From positions 62,001-126,000 of the forward strand of contig JANLVJ010000055.1 of the NCBI GenBank assembly GCA_031363945.1: 64,000 nt of DNA, given 5' to 3'. Under the pieces are notes generated by a model. It was not told where the DNA came from and ran no database searches. It saw only the letters and a list, made by a program, of their open reading frames with translations. Positions 1 to 9,376 of the stretch are shown one piece after another. This stretch comes from JANLVJ01 sp031363945. GTDB lineage: Bacteria > Bacteroidota > Bacteroidia > Sphingobacteriales > Sphingobacteriaceae. The position numbers and the translations under genes were made by a program. Numbering within the stretch: the first letter of the stretch is position 1; each line of letters begins with the position of its first letter.

Positions 1-1259
1 TAGATAATGTTTTCAACCTTGGTTGAAATTTCACCATGACTATTTGGGGTCTGTTGTGTCATGATAAGACAAACCAAGTGAGCCTTAGGATCAGCCCAAT
101 AGGTAGTGCCATAATAACCACCCCAGGCAAATGATCCTTCATTGCGTGGATTTTTATTGGCTGATTTTGCACTGGTTATTGCAAACCCAAGACCAAAATA
201 ATCTGACCCGTTATACGTAAAATCAAGCTGGTTTGAAATCATCATCTTTACAGTTCGGGGTGAAAGAATACGGTGCCCATTATAAACTCCTCCGTTTAAT
301 AACATCTGCATAAATACGGCATAATCAAATGCAGTTGAAGATAAACCAGCACCACCAGAAAAATAGTGTTTTTCAAACATCGGATAGTCAGGATCAAGAC
401 TGCGAAAAGTATGTGACCATTTAATGACGTGATTTAACGAATCTTCGGTATAAACCGAAGCAAGTCGACTAAATTTTGCTACCGGGAGGGTAAAATAAGT
501 GTCTTTCATGTCAAGCGGCATGAAAATATTTTTATGAAAGAATTCATCCAGACTATTGCCACTTATTACTTCAATCAGACAGCCCAGTAAATCAGAACTT
601 AAGCTGTATTGCCATTTTTCTCCTGGCTGGTACATTAAAGGCAGTTTACCCAGAATTTTCATTTTTTCAAGCAAAGACCCCTTGATATTACCCAAACCTG
701 AAGAAACTCCAGCCTTGGCATAAATTGCTTTGCCTGTTGGGCTACCAATACCGGCATAGTCCAGGCCCCCACTGTGAGAAAGTAAATCTCTGAAGGTGAT
801 CTCTCTTTTGGCAGGAATAGTTGTATAGGTAGTATCTGCCGCATGATATTTATCGATTACAACTTGATGTTTAAATTCAGGGATAAAGTCAGAAATAGGC
901 TCGTCAAGAACTATTTTGCCCTGCTCATAGAGCATCATGATGCCAACGCTGGTAATAGCCTTGGTCTGGCTCATGATCCTGAAGATTGCATCTTTGGGCA
1001 TTGGCTTCTTGGTTTCAAAATCGAGGTAACCATATCCTTTATATTGAATAACCTGATTGTCTTTTACGACAATTGTAACTGCGCCATTCAACCAGTTACT
1101 GCTAATATAATCCTGCATCAGTTTATCAATTCTTTTTAATTCACCCTGGTTAACTCCAGTTACAGCTTTTCCGCTGATATCAATCGTCTGGGCACTTGCA
1201 GTATTTGTTTTAGCACAAAAAGACATGCACAGAAAACAGGAAATAGCGAATAGCTTCAT
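1..1259 (-). CDS. Serine hydrolase, beta-lactamase/class C-like family (partial)
   Basis: The frame is open from an ATG at 1259 to the window edge, so the C-terminus is missing; about 419 residues are visible. A signal peptide ends near SASAQ (residues 20-24), pointing to a periplasmic or secreted enzyme. The catalytic motif S97-Q-T-K100 is present. The second motif is Y218-S-L within WQYSLSSDLLG, the variant usual in esterase-like members rather than the YxN of true beta-lactamases. A late WGGYYGTTYWADPK segment corresponds to the third active-site region. The family includes esterases, D-aminopeptidases and penicillin-binding-like proteins, and the substrate cannot be deduced. It is transcribed away from the SRPBCC/rlmF pair, so the 1260-1516 gap should carry divergent promoters. 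Confidence 0.88.
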   Translation of the reverse strand, partial: MKLFAISCFLCMSFCAKTNTASAQTIDISGKAVTGVNQGELKRIDKLMQDYISSNWLNGAVTIVVKDNQVIQYKGYGYLDFETKKPMPKDAIFRIMSQTKAITSVGIMMLYEQGKIVLDEPISDFIPEFKHQVVIDKYHAADTTYTTIPAKREITFRDLLSHSGGLDYAGIGSPTGKAIYAKAGVSSGLGNIKGSLLEKMKILGKLPLMYQPGEKWQYSLSSDLLGCLIEVISGNSLDEFFHKNIFMPLDMKDTYFTLPVAKFSRLASVYTEDSLNHVIKWSHTFRSLDPDYPMFEKHYFSGGAGLSSTAFDYAVFMQMLLNGGVYNGHRILSPRTVKMMISNQLDFTYNGSDYFGLGFAITSAKSANKNPRNEGSFAWGGYYGTTYWADPKAHLVCLIMTQQTPNSHGEISTKVENII

Positions 1260-1516
1260 AATTGAATTTTTGTAATTACAAGGTACAATACCAAATCGAG
1301 AGTATTTACCCGGGCATTAAATTAAACTATGGAGAAATTTATAAAACGTAGGGGTATTAATATTTTAGCAAAAAAAGCTAGCTGTCAGCATTAGATTGAG
1401 TCTCATTTTATTGGATTATTTTAAATATTATCCAAAAATCACCTTCCTATAATCTTTAGAACTTAAATTGATTTAAACGATTAAATTTGTTAAACCAACC
1501 AATTAAATCATTAAGC

Positions 1517-2002
1517 ATGGAAAAGACCTCTGTTGCCCCAAATCAATTAGCTGATCGTGAGCTTATTATTTCACGTGATTTTGAAATTAGTCGGAATTTA
1601 CTTTTTGAAGCCTGGACTGATCCTGTTCATTTAGACAATTGGTGGGGGCCAGAGAACTTTCAAACTTCAACGGATAAGTTTGATCTCAGAAATGGTGGTA
1701 GCTGGCACCTGACCATGAATAGCCCATATGGTGAATTTTCCAATGTGATTCAATATGATGAAATAATTAGCCCAGAACAAATTCGATATACTTTACCCGG
1801 CGGTCTTCAGACAATTGTACTATTTACTGTCATTGGAGACAATTCAAATCTTTTGATGCGGTTAATATTTGAATCAGCTGCTGAACTTCACAACGCGATA
1901 GATAACTATGGTGCACTTAAGAGTGGCAACCAGACCCTTGACAGGCTTACGATTTACCTGGCAGAAAAACATGGCAAACAAATCGACACCCAGCTGGTCT
2001 AA
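1517..2002 (+). CDS. SRPBCC / AHSA1-like domain protein
   Basis: This 161-residue protein has the Activator of Hsp90 ATPase homologue 1-like (START/SRPBCC) fold. The signature runs from RDFEISRNLLFEAWTDP (about residues 25-41) through WWGPENF, then GGSWHLTM. Such proteins bind small hydrophobic ligands or act with a partner regulator; no specific role can be assigned here. An in-frame TTG lies 30 bases upstream (1487), but the ATG at 1517 (MEKTSVAP) gives the usual family length. The stop codon TAA at 2000-2002 directly abuts the ATG of rlmF (TAAATG), so the two are probably co-translated, although no functional link is known. Confidence 0.82.
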   Translation: MEKTSVAPNQLADRELIISRDFEISRNLLFEAWTDPVHLDNWWGPENFQTSTDKFDLRNGGSWHLTMNSPYGEFSNVIQYDEIISPEQIRYTLPGGLQTIVLFTVIGDNSNLLMRLIFESAAELHNAIDNYGALKSGNQTLDRLTIYLAEKHGKQIDTQLV

Positions 2003-2962
2003 ATGTTAAAAAGATACCCTGCTGATGCAACTGAAAAGGAAAACCTACACCCAAGAAATTTACATAGAGGAAGGTATGATTTTGAGCTCCTTCTGAAAAC
2101 TGCGCCTAAACTTTCAAATTTTCTCAAGATTAATAAATTTGGTTATGAGACCATTGATTTTAGTAATAGACAAGCTGTTCTTGCCTTAAATAAGGCGGTC
2201 ATACAGCATTATTATGGGATAAAAGAATGGGATTTTCCTTCAGGCTTTCTTTGCCCGCCTATTCCGGGACGTGCAGATTATATACATTATGCGGCTGATC
2301 TTCTCGATTCTACCAACGGTGGTATGCTAACAGATGGAAATAAAATAAGGGTTCTGGATATAGGGATGGGTGCAAACTGTGTTTACCCCCTGCTTGGTAG
2401 CCGTATCTATGATTGGAATTTTATTGGAACCGATATTGATCCTGTTTCAATTGAATCAGCCCAGCGTATAATCAGTTACAACGGGCTTGATCAGAAGATT
2501 CAATGCCGTCAGCAAATCGAAACAACCCACATTTTTGAAGGAATTTTTGATAAAAAAGAAAAATTTGATCTAACGATTTGCAACCCTCCGTTTCATGTTT
2601 CAGCTGAAAAGGCTCAAGCCGGATCAATCCTGAAATGGAAAAACCTCGGAATAACAAAGCATAAATTTGAGGTGCTTAATTTTGGGGGGAAAAATGCCGA
2701 ATTGTGGTGCCCTGGGGGTGAGGCTGCGTTTATTTCCCGTATGATTATTGAAAGTAAAGCATACAGCACTAATTGTTGCTGGTTTTCAAGTCTGGTTTCA
2801 AGAAAAAAAAATCTTCCTGAGTTATACAATGCCCTTGAAAGGGTAGGAGCCCAGACTGTTAAAACGATTGATATGACTCAGGGCCAAAAAGTCAGCAGGA
2901 TTCTCGCCTGGTCATTTCTAACAAAACCAATGTTTGATTCTTGGAAAGTTGCTTGTTGGTAG
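2003..2962 (+). CDS. rlmF: 23S rRNA (adenine-N6)-methyltransferase RlmF
   Basis: The 319-residue product matches the RlmF/YbiN family, which methylates N6 of A1618 (E. coli numbering) in 23S rRNA using S-adenosylmethionine. The SAM-binding region is VLDIGMGANCVYPLLG (about residues 118-133), followed by the acidic GTDIDPVS strand. The N6-adenine methyltransferase motif NPPF is at about residues 194-197. An N-terminal HPRNLHRGRYDF block is typical of the family. The length agrees with characterised RlmF. The ATG follows the preceding stop codon with no gap. The 181 bases after it, before the transporter, show no gene. Confidence 0.93.
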   Translation: MLKRYPADATEKENLHPRNLHRGRYDFELLLKTAPKLSNFLKINKFGYETIDFSNRQAVLALNKAVIQHYYGIKEWDFPSGFLCPPIPGRADYIHYAADLLDSTNGGMLTDGNKIRVLDIGMGANCVYPLLGSRIYDWNFIGTDIDPVSIESAQRIISYNGLDQKIQCRQQIETTHIFEGIFDKKEKFDLTICNPPFHVSAEKAQAGSILKWKNLGITKHKFEVLNFGGKNAELWCPGGEAAFISRMIIESKAYSTNCCWFSSLVSRKKNLPELYNALERVGAQTVKTIDMTQGQKVSRILAWSFLTKPMFDSWKVACW

Positions 2963-3143
2963 CTCATGCTAATTTTAATCAAGCATCACAGTAGCCTTTA
3001 ATATTTTTCTACAATTATGCGGTCTTTGTTTTTTGCAGCTGCTTTTTTTGTGAACAGAGATGCTGATTTACCAGAAATATGCGACTTATTGTCTGATTTA
3101 AATTTGATCTTTGCAACTTATTTGAATTACCCCCGATAGTTTA

Positions 3144-4379
3144 ATGACAAAAAATCGCTATTTCTTTTATATCCTGATTCTTGGTACGCTTACTACACTT
3201 GGCCCTTTCTCAATTGATATGTATCTACCAGGATTTCCGGCTATAGCCACTTATCTTCATACTACAACGGCTGCAGTATCTCTTTCTTTATCAAGTTTTT
3301 TTATAGGTATTTCAGCAGGCCAACTACTTTACGGGCCGTTACTCGACAGGTTCGGGCGTAAAAAGCCACTGTATGTGGGTCTTACAATTTATATTCTGGC
3401 TTCCTTTGGTTGTGTTTTTGTAAAAACGCTTGATGCTCTTATCATACTTAGATTCGTGCAGGCAATTGGTAGCTGTGCTGCCGCTGTTGCTTCTGTGGCA
3501 ATGGTACGTGATCTATTTCCAGTTAAGGATAATGCCAAAGTTTTTGCCTTATTGATGCTTGTTGTAGGTGCCTCTCCAATGATTGCCCCTGCAGTTGGTG
3601 GTTATGTTACCGCTTCACTCGGCTGGCAATCAGTATTTCTAATTCTGGCTGCAATTGCATTCATTATTCTAATAGTTGTAATATTTACTCTTCCTGAAAG
3701 CTATGCCCCAGATCCAACGTTCTCGTTAAAACCCAGACCTATTTTGAGAAACTTTAGCTCAGTAATTATTAAACCTCAGTTTTATACTTATGCCGTATCA
3801 GGTGCTTTTGCCTTCTCAGGCCTATTTGCCTATGTTGCAGCTTCCCCACTTGTATTTATGGATGTGTATAAAGTTGATGGGAAAACTTATGGCTGGATAT
3901 TCGCGCTGTTATCAATCGGATTCATTGGTTCAAGTCAGGTAAATTCTGTTTTATTAAAAAAATATAAGAGCGATGAGATCATTCTAATGGCACTGGTAGG
4001 GCAGGTAATTATTGCTGCTTTTTTTTACATCGGAGCAAGCTTGAATTACTTTAATCTCTATGGAACTATAGGATTTATATTTCTTTTTTTATGCTGTGTT
4101 GGTTTGACGAATCCAAATACAGCGGCCTTGTCTCTAGCCCCATTTTCACGTAATGCAGGTACTGCATCATCTTTGATGGGTGCGATGCAGCTAGGTGTAG
4201 GAGCAATCGCCTCTATTGCTGTAGGCATGTTTAGTGCAGGTTCAGCAATGCCTATGGCTGCAATAATGGCCTTGACCTCGCTTATTGCCTTGTTGATCTT
4301 ACGCATTGGCACAAAAAATATTGATAAGCACGCTACTAATGCTTTAGGTCAGTCAACCCTGTTCAATTCACCCTTTTGA
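3144..4379 (+). CDS. Bcr/CflA-type multidrug efflux MFS transporter
   Basis: This 411-residue inner-membrane protein has about twelve hydrophobic segments. The first helix carries LGPFSIDMYLPGFPAI, characteristic of the Bcr/CflA drug:proton antiporter subfamily. The MFS loop 2-3 motif is GQLLYGPLLDRFGRKKP (about residues 59-75), and MVRDLFPVKDNAKVFAL is the equivalent of the conserved loop between helices 4 and 5. The family exports bicyclomycin, chloramphenicol and similar compounds with proton uptake; the natural substrate here is unknown. No regulator is adjacent. The helicase gene that follows starts 66 bases downstream and may be read from the same transcript. Confidence 0.9.
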   Translation: MTKNRYFFYILILGTLTTLGPFSIDMYLPGFPAIATYLHTTTAAVSLSLSSFFIGISAGQLLYGPLLDRFGRKKPLYVGLTIYILASFGCVFVKTLDALIILRFVQAIGSCAAAVASVAMVRDLFPVKDNAKVFALLMLVVGASPMIAPAVGGYVTASLGWQSVFLILAAIAFIILIVVIFTLPESYAPDPTFSLKPRPILRNFSSVIIKPQFYTYAVSGAFAFSGLFAYVAASPLVFMDVYKVDGKTYGWIFALLSIGFIGSSQVNSVLLKKYKSDEIILMALVGQVIIAAFFYIGASLNYFNLYGTIGFIFLFLCCVGLTNPNTAALSLAPFSRNAGTASSLMGAMQLGVGAIASIAVGMFSAGSAMPMAAIMALTSLIALLILRIGTKNIDKHATNALGQSTLFNSPF

Positions 4380-4445
4380 ACGCCTTTGGGTTTTTGTTCT
4401 TTAAGACTGTCTGATTTTAGAAAAAATAAGCTAAAATTGGCAGCA

Positions 4446-7400
4446 ATGAACCCTATTATTCATAACCTTCCTTCTTCAAAAAATACACACTGTGTAATTT
4501 ATGAAAATTTTGACCTTCAGGTTTTAACCGAGCGTCAACTAATCGAATATAACGCAAAACTTGGGTTTTATGATTTAAAATATCAACATCTATGCCCGGC
4601 ATATATCGAAATAAATACTGCTGTCTTTATTAGTCAGAACAGTCTGATAAAATTTCCTGAAGTGAGTCTTTTTCAAGATATAGACGGCTTGCAGCTTTCC
4701 TGTACGTGTCAGGCAGGAAATAATATGCTTTGTATTCATCAGGCATCGGTTTTACTAGCGTTAATCACAAATAATGATTATTCTCTGTTTTTTGATTTTA
4801 CTTTAAGACAGGTGAAATTAAAGCAGATAGCTCTTGATTACGGTCTGCAAAATGAGGCAGATCTGGATAGTTTTTTCAGATTGGAATATCTCGATCGCAG
4901 GCTTTCAATTATTATCAGGCAGGCATCAATTCTAGCAGTTACCAGCGAGAGCCTGAATAGTCTGAAGAAACAGTTGGGTCGCAAAATAGAAGTTATCAAA
5001 TCATCGCCAGAAGGCCCTACAATTATTGTACTCAGGCAGCATAAGTATTATAAACATCTGGTAATTGAATTATTTCAGGTTGCAATTACCAGAAATGGTA
5101 AGATCAAAAATCCAATGGTCGAAGTTACTGCCCTTGACTATATCTGGGATGAACAGGATACGCAGATAGTGAAGTTTTACACGGCCATAAATAAATTTCA
5201 ATCTCCAGTAAAAGGTATTAATCCAGAGATTGAACTAGCTGCACTTCGCGCTGTTATTAAGAATCCATTAGGCTTTAGTTTTTATTATCATGACGCTGCT
5301 AAAAGTGAAAACATATCTGCAAATTCTGTTGTCTCAATTGAGATCAGCCTTGCTCCTGTAAAGTTAGACTTACGTATTGGTCAAAAAGATCAGTTCTTTG
5401 AACTTGGGGCAGTTGTAGAAATTGAAAACATCTGTTATGAATTAAAAGATATAAGTATATTATTTTCCTGGTTTTTACTGGCGGGAGGAAAATTTTACTT
5501 AATTCCTAAAACTGAATTAAATAGCCTGACAGACTTGTTTAAGAAAAGGGCCGAAAATCTGTTGGTTCATAAGTCAGTTTATAAAAAGTTTAAAGCTGAA
5601 GTTCTTCTTCCACTTGAAGATAATTTCAAGATCAACTATAATTATATCCAGGCCGCCACTGGTCAGCAGCTATTAGATTATGGCTTTGCCAATGCGCTTG
5701 AAAAAATTATCTACCTCTCAGATTTTGGAGAATTCGTCATGATAATCCCAGTATGCAGGTATGGAGAAATAGAAATACCCGTTAGAACAAAAAGGCAAAT
5801 TTTCGAACAGGATATTAATGGTAAAGACTTTTATGTAAAACGTGATACCGACGCAGAGTTAAATTTTACTTCGCTGATCATCAGTAAGCATAATTTTTTT
5901 ACAGAACAGCTTAAAAATGGGCTTGAATATTTTTACCTCCATAAAAAAAGATTTCTTGATGAAAACTGGTTTTTAACAGTTTTTGATGAGTGGGCAAGGC
6001 AGGAAATTACCATATTAGGTTTTAATGATCTGGAAGGAAACAGGTTGAATTCAACTAAGGTTTCAATTTCAGTTACTGTTTTAAGCGGCATTAACTGGTT
6101 CAATGCCTTGGTAAGAGTACGTTTCGGTAAACGAAAAGCGGCTTTAAAACAAGTCCAAAAAGCGATAAAGAATAAAAGTAAATATGTACAGCTCGATGAT
6201 GGTACACTGGGCATATTGCCAGATGAGTGGATAGAGCGATTTACTCTTTGGTTTCGTTCATCAGAAATTGTAAATGATGAAATGCTGAAGATTCCCAAAG
6301 TGAATTTCTCAGGTATTGATGTATTATTCAGGCAGGATGAAATTGACAGTACTGTTCAGAAGGAAATTCATCAATATCAAAAGTTTTTGGTACAAGGTCA
6401 GCCCATGAAAGAGATAATAATTCCAGCTGAATTTAAAGGCACTTTACGTAATTATCAACATGATGGGCTAAACTGGCTGAACTTTCTAGATGATAATAAT
6501 TTTGGAGGCTGCCTGGCTGATGATATGGGTCTGGGAAAAACAATACAAATCATCGCCTTTATTCTTTTACAAAGAGAAAAGGTTATAACAAACACAAATT
6601 TATTAATTGTTCCAACCTCATTAATTCAAAACTGGCAATCAGAAATAAATAAGTTTGCCCCATCAGCCACATTAAAAACTATTTATGGTTCTAGTAGAGT
6701 AAAGAATTGTCTTGATTTTAATAACTACGAAATAATTCTTACATCATATGGAACTTTAATTACAGATATCACTTTCCTTAAAGAATATACATTCAACTAT
6801 ATCTTTTTAGATGAGTCACAAAACATAAAAAATGCTGAATCACAGCGCAACAGAGCTGTTAAATTATTAAAAGCCAGAAACCGGATTGCAATTACAGGTA
6901 CACCCATTGAAAACTTTACAACTGATATTTACGGGCAGTTATCATTTACCTGTCCGGGTTTACTGGGAACCAGACAGACCTTTAAAGATCTCTATTCTAT
7001 TCCTATAGATAGGTTCAAAAGCAATAAGAAGCTGGCAGAGTTAAAAGAAAAAGTCAGGCCATTTATTTTGCATAGATCTAAACAAGATGTAGCGCCTGAA
7101 CTGCCTGAAAAAACTGAAATGGTTTTATACTGCGAAATGGGTGAAGAGCAGAAGAATATTTATGATGCGGCAGAAAAAGAACTTCGCGACTATATTTCTG
7201 CTACAACGAATGAAGAGATTCGTAAGACCCCGATGAGTGTCTTGCGTGGTCTTACCAGACTCAGGCAAATATGTGATTCACCCCGTTTATTAAAAAATGA
7301 TGCGTTAAATGGTACTGGATCAGCAAAGATTGATACCCTGCTGGAACAAATTGAAGGAAAAATGGGACAACATAAAATTCTAATTTTTTCTCAGTTCGTG

Positions 7401-7823
7401 ACCATGCTTGATCTTATAAGATCGGAACTAATTGTCAGGGGACATAAGCATACCTATCTCACAGGAGCATCAAAAAACAGGGGACCTATCGTTGATGAAT
7501 TTCAAACGAACCCCGAAATACGGATTTTTCTAATCAGCTTAAAGGCTGGGGGTACCGGCTTAAATTTAACTGAGGCTGATTACGTATACCTTGTTGATCC
7601 CTGGTGGAACCCCGCTGTTGAAAACCAGGCCATCGACCGGTCTCACAGAATTGGTCAGAATAAAAATATAGTTGCTGTAAGACTAATCTGCCCTGGAACA
7701 GTTGAGGAAAAAATACTGAACCTTCAGTCTTCTAAACAAATATTAGCTGATAACCTCATTCAAAATCAGTATTCCTTATTAAAGTCACTAGAAAAAAATG
7801 AATTAATGAAAATTCTGAATTAG
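4446..7823 (+). CDS. SWIM zinc finger / SNF2-family helicase-like ATPase
   Basis: The 1125-residue protein begins with a SWIM-type zinc finger (C86-T-C88 ... C96-I-H98) and ends with a full SNF2/RapA-type double RecA motor. Walker A is DDMGLGKT (about residues 691-698). The DEAH-equivalent box reads DESQ (about 788). Helicase C carries SLKAGGTGLNL (about 1031-1041), then DPWWNPAVENQAIDRSHRIG. The family hydrolyses ATP to translocate on double-stranded DNA or remodel protein-nucleic acid complexes; bacterial members are poorly characterised. The ATG at 4446 was chosen over an upstream in-frame TTG at 4386. No nuclease, methyltransferase or other defence partner is next to it, so a housekeeping role in DNA or RNA polymerase recycling is as likely as defence. 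Confidence 0.93.
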   Translation: MNPIIHNLPSSKNTHCVIYENFDLQVLTERQLIEYNAKLGFYDLKYQHLCPAYIEINTAVFISQNSLIKFPEVSLFQDIDGLQLSCTCQAGNNMLCIHQASVLLALITNNDYSLFFDFTLRQVKLKQIALDYGLQNEADLDSFFRLEYLDRRLSIIIRQASILAVTSESLNSLKKQLGRKIEVIKSSPEGPTIIVLRQHKYYKHLVIELFQVAITRNGKIKNPMVEVTALDYIWDEQDTQIVKFYTAINKFQSPVKGINPEIELAALRAVIKNPLGFSFYYHDAAKSENISANSVVSIEISLAPVKLDLRIGQKDQFFELGAVVEIENICYELKDISILFSWFLLAGGKFYLIPKTELNSLTDLFKKRAENLLVHKSVYKKFKAEVLLPLEDNFKINYNYIQAATGQQLLDYGFANALEKIIYLSDFGEFVMIIPVCRYGEIEIPVRTKRQIFEQDINGKDFYVKRDTDAELNFTSLIISKHNFFTEQLKNGLEYFYLHKKRFLDENWFLTVFDEWARQEITILGFNDLEGNRLNSTKVSISVTVLSGINWFNALVRVRFGKRKAALKQVQKAIKNKSKYVQLDDGTLGILPDEWIERFTLWFRSSEIVNDEMLKIPKVNFSGIDVLFRQDEIDSTVQKEIHQYQKFLVQGQPMKEIIIPAEFKGTLRNYQHDGLNWLNFLDDNNFGGCLADDMGLGKTIQIIAFILLQREKVITNTNLLIVPTSLIQNWQSEINKFAPSATLKTIYGSSRVKNCLDFNNYEIILTSYGTLITDITFLKEYTFNYIFLDESQNIKNAESQRNRAVKLLKARNRIAITGTPIENFTTDIYGQLSFTCPGLLGTRQTFKDLYSIPIDRFKSNKKLAELKEKVRPFILHRSKQDVAPELPEKTEMVLYCEMGEEQKNIYDAAEKELRDYISATTNEEIRKTPMSVLRGLTRLRQICDSPRLLKNDALNGTGSAKIDTLLEQIEGKMGQHKILIFSQFVTMLDLIRSELIVRGHKHTYLTGASKNRGPIVDEFQTNPEIRIFLISLKAGGTGLNLTEADYVYLVDPWWNPAVENQAIDRSHRIGQNKNIVAVRLICPGTVEEKILNLQSSKQILADNLIQNQYSLLKSLEKNELMKILN

Positions 7824-8080
7824 TCATTCTTTTATAGCTATCAGAACCTGAGTAGTCTCATACATAGACTGAAATATCAGGGTGAAAATTAGGGGATAAT
7901 AAAACGAAGGCGTTCTAACATTGGTATACAGTAATAAAGGTGCTGGGTTATTTACTCATTGGAGGTGGTGTTCATACCCTGGCTTACGCCAAGCTACTTA
8001 AGGCATAAACCGGATTAAAAGTTATCAAACTACTGCCTGTTCCTGATATGGTAAAATCTAACTAAGAAAAGGAGTATCAT

Positions 8081-8148
8081 CTATCGGGCCTGATATTTCT
8101 ATTTGACTTTATTTTACTTCATATCAGGCCTGCCACTGATAACGATAG
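8081..8148. repeat. Interrupted inverted repeat
   Basis: CTATCG plus GGCCTGATAT (8081-8096) is mirrored by ATATCAGGCC (8121-8130) and, after a 12-base interruption, CGATAG (8143-8148). The inner 10-bp arms are perfect with a 24-base spacer. There is no U-run, so it is not an ordinary terminator. It could be an RNA structure in the leader of the downstream oxidoreductase or a regulator site; the sequence alone does not decide. Confidence 0.6.
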
Positions 8149-8203
8149 GCTTGATTGTTTAAACCAGATTTTTAATGCCGCTTCCTTTTCTGATATTTAC
8201 AGC

Positions 8204-8217
8204 GGCCCTTAAGGGCC
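8204..8217. repeat. Perfect 14-bp palindrome GGCCCTTAAGGGCC
   Basis: A perfect two-fold symmetric site ends 29 bases before the ATG of the Gfo/Idh/MocA gene. Its GC-rich arms stand out in AT-rich intergenic DNA. The position fits an operator or a leader hairpin controlling that gene, but no consensus known to me matches it. Confidence 0.5.
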
Positions 8218-8246
8218 AATAAAATTATTAGGAACTCAAGACACGA

Positions 8247-9254
8247 ATGGATCAAAAAAAAACAATAAACTGGGGAATAATTGGTTGTGGTGATGTAACA
8301 GAAATAAAAAGCGGGCCGGCATTTAATCTTGTTTCCACTAGTAAGATTATTGCAGTAATGCGCCGAAATGGTGATAAGGCAGCTGATTATGCATCAAGAC
8401 ATGGCATTGGTAAATGGTATGATAATGCCGACGAACTTTTGCATGATGCTGAAATTAACTCAATATATATTGCGACCCCGCCAGCATTTCATAAAGATTA
8501 TGCCATAAAAGCCCTAAAACTTGGTCTTAACGTTTATATAGAAAAGCCGGTTACGCTAAATCAACAAGAAGCCAGAGAAATCGCCGAGGCTGCCTCACAA
8601 TCTACTGGTAAACTCACCATTGCACATTATCGCCGTGCCGTTCCAATGTTTCTATATATAAAAGAGTTACTTGACAGACAGAAAATAGGAGACGTGCGTG
8701 CCATACAAATCAGAATGTGGCAGCCACTCAAGCCTTCACTTGTGGCTGAAACCGATGATAACTGGAGACTAAATCCCGTACTATCTGGTGGGGGATATTT
8801 TCACGATCTGGCTCCACACCAGTTAGATCTTATGTACTATTTTTTCGGCAAGCCAATCTTAGTAAGCGGCTTTTCACTAAATCAGTCGAAAGAATCAGCT
8901 GCTGATGACCATGTAGCAGGACTTGCACTATTCTCAGAAAACAAAGTTTTGAACGGCTCCTGGAGTTTCAATGTTGAAGAAGAAGAAGAGGTTGATGAAT
9001 GTCTGATCGTAGGTAGCAAAGGGTCAATTACTTTTCCTTTTTTTGGTAAAACAGTTCTCTGGCAGAATGCAGATACTGAAGACGTACAGGTTATTCCATT
9101 TGAACACCCTAAACATATACAGCAGCCAATGATTGAAAAGGTCGTTAGTTTCTTTCAGCATGAAGGTAATAACCCTTGCTCAATTGAAGATGCTATTGTT
9201 GTAATGGGTATGATAGATGCATTTACAAAAATTCCTTCTCTTATAGCCAGTTAA
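8247..9254 (+). CDS. Gfo/Idh/MocA family NAD(P)-dependent oxidoreductase
   Basis: The 335-residue protein has an N-terminal Rossmann fold with NWGIIGCGDVTE (GxxGxG, residues 10-15) and the family hallmark E99-K-P101 in YIEKPVT, followed by an alpha/beta substrate domain. Members oxidise or reduce sugars, inositols and related polyols with NAD(P). It is cytoplasmic with no signal peptide. The substrate is unknown; no sugar kinase or transporter is adjacent to narrow it. An EEEEEVDE run at about residues 247-254 is mildly unusual. The gene stands alone between an upstream intergenic region rich in inverted repeats and a convergent alcohol dehydrogenase. Confidence 0.9.
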   Translation: MDQKKTINWGIIGCGDVTEIKSGPAFNLVSTSKIIAVMRRNGDKAADYASRHGIGKWYDNADELLHDAEINSIYIATPPAFHKDYAIKALKLGLNVYIEKPVTLNQQEAREIAEAASQSTGKLTIAHYRRAVPMFLYIKELLDRQKIGDVRAIQIRMWQPLKPSLVAETDDNWRLNPVLSGGGYFHDLAPHQLDLMYYFFGKPILVSGFSLNQSKESAADDHVAGLALFSENKVLNGSWSFNVEEEEEVDECLIVGSKGSITFPFFGKTVLWQNADTEDVQVIPFEHPKHIQQPMIEKVVSFFQHEGNNPCSIEDAIVVMGMIDAFTKIPSLIAS

Positions 9255-9376
9255 ATATGTTACAAAAAGCAGAAACTTCAGTTTTATTCTAAAATTTCCA
9301 CTTTTCTTATTAATTGATTTAAGGTCATGTTAAGTCAGCCGACCATAGTAAAGAATCTTATTAAAGAGAAAGAAAG

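Larger units (their letters stand above)
7824..8246. other. Intergenic stretch with inverted repeats, no gene
   Basis: No reading frame of convincing length exists here. A stretch at about 7925-8011 reads like a short hydrophobic peptide (GYLLIGGGVHTLAYAKLL) with stop codons on both sides; it may be a relic but matches nothing I recognise. The second half contains an interrupted inverted repeat and a perfect 14-base palindrome (listed separately) ahead of the oxidoreductase gene. Confidence 0.6.

Noticed and set aside
4446..7823. SNF2 helicase as part of a DISARM- or Druantia-type defence island
   Set aside because: No methyltransferase, nuclease, phospholipase D or other defence partner lies beside it; the neighbours are a drug exporter and a sugar oxidoreductase.
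7925..8011. Short hydrophobic peptide frame
   Set aside because: It is bounded by stop codons with no good start codon and no recognised homologue; too weak to call a gene.
8121..8150. GCCACTG resembling part of a cobalamin riboswitch B12 box
   Set aside because: None of the other conserved riboswitch blocks is found upstream, and the downstream gene has no B12 link.
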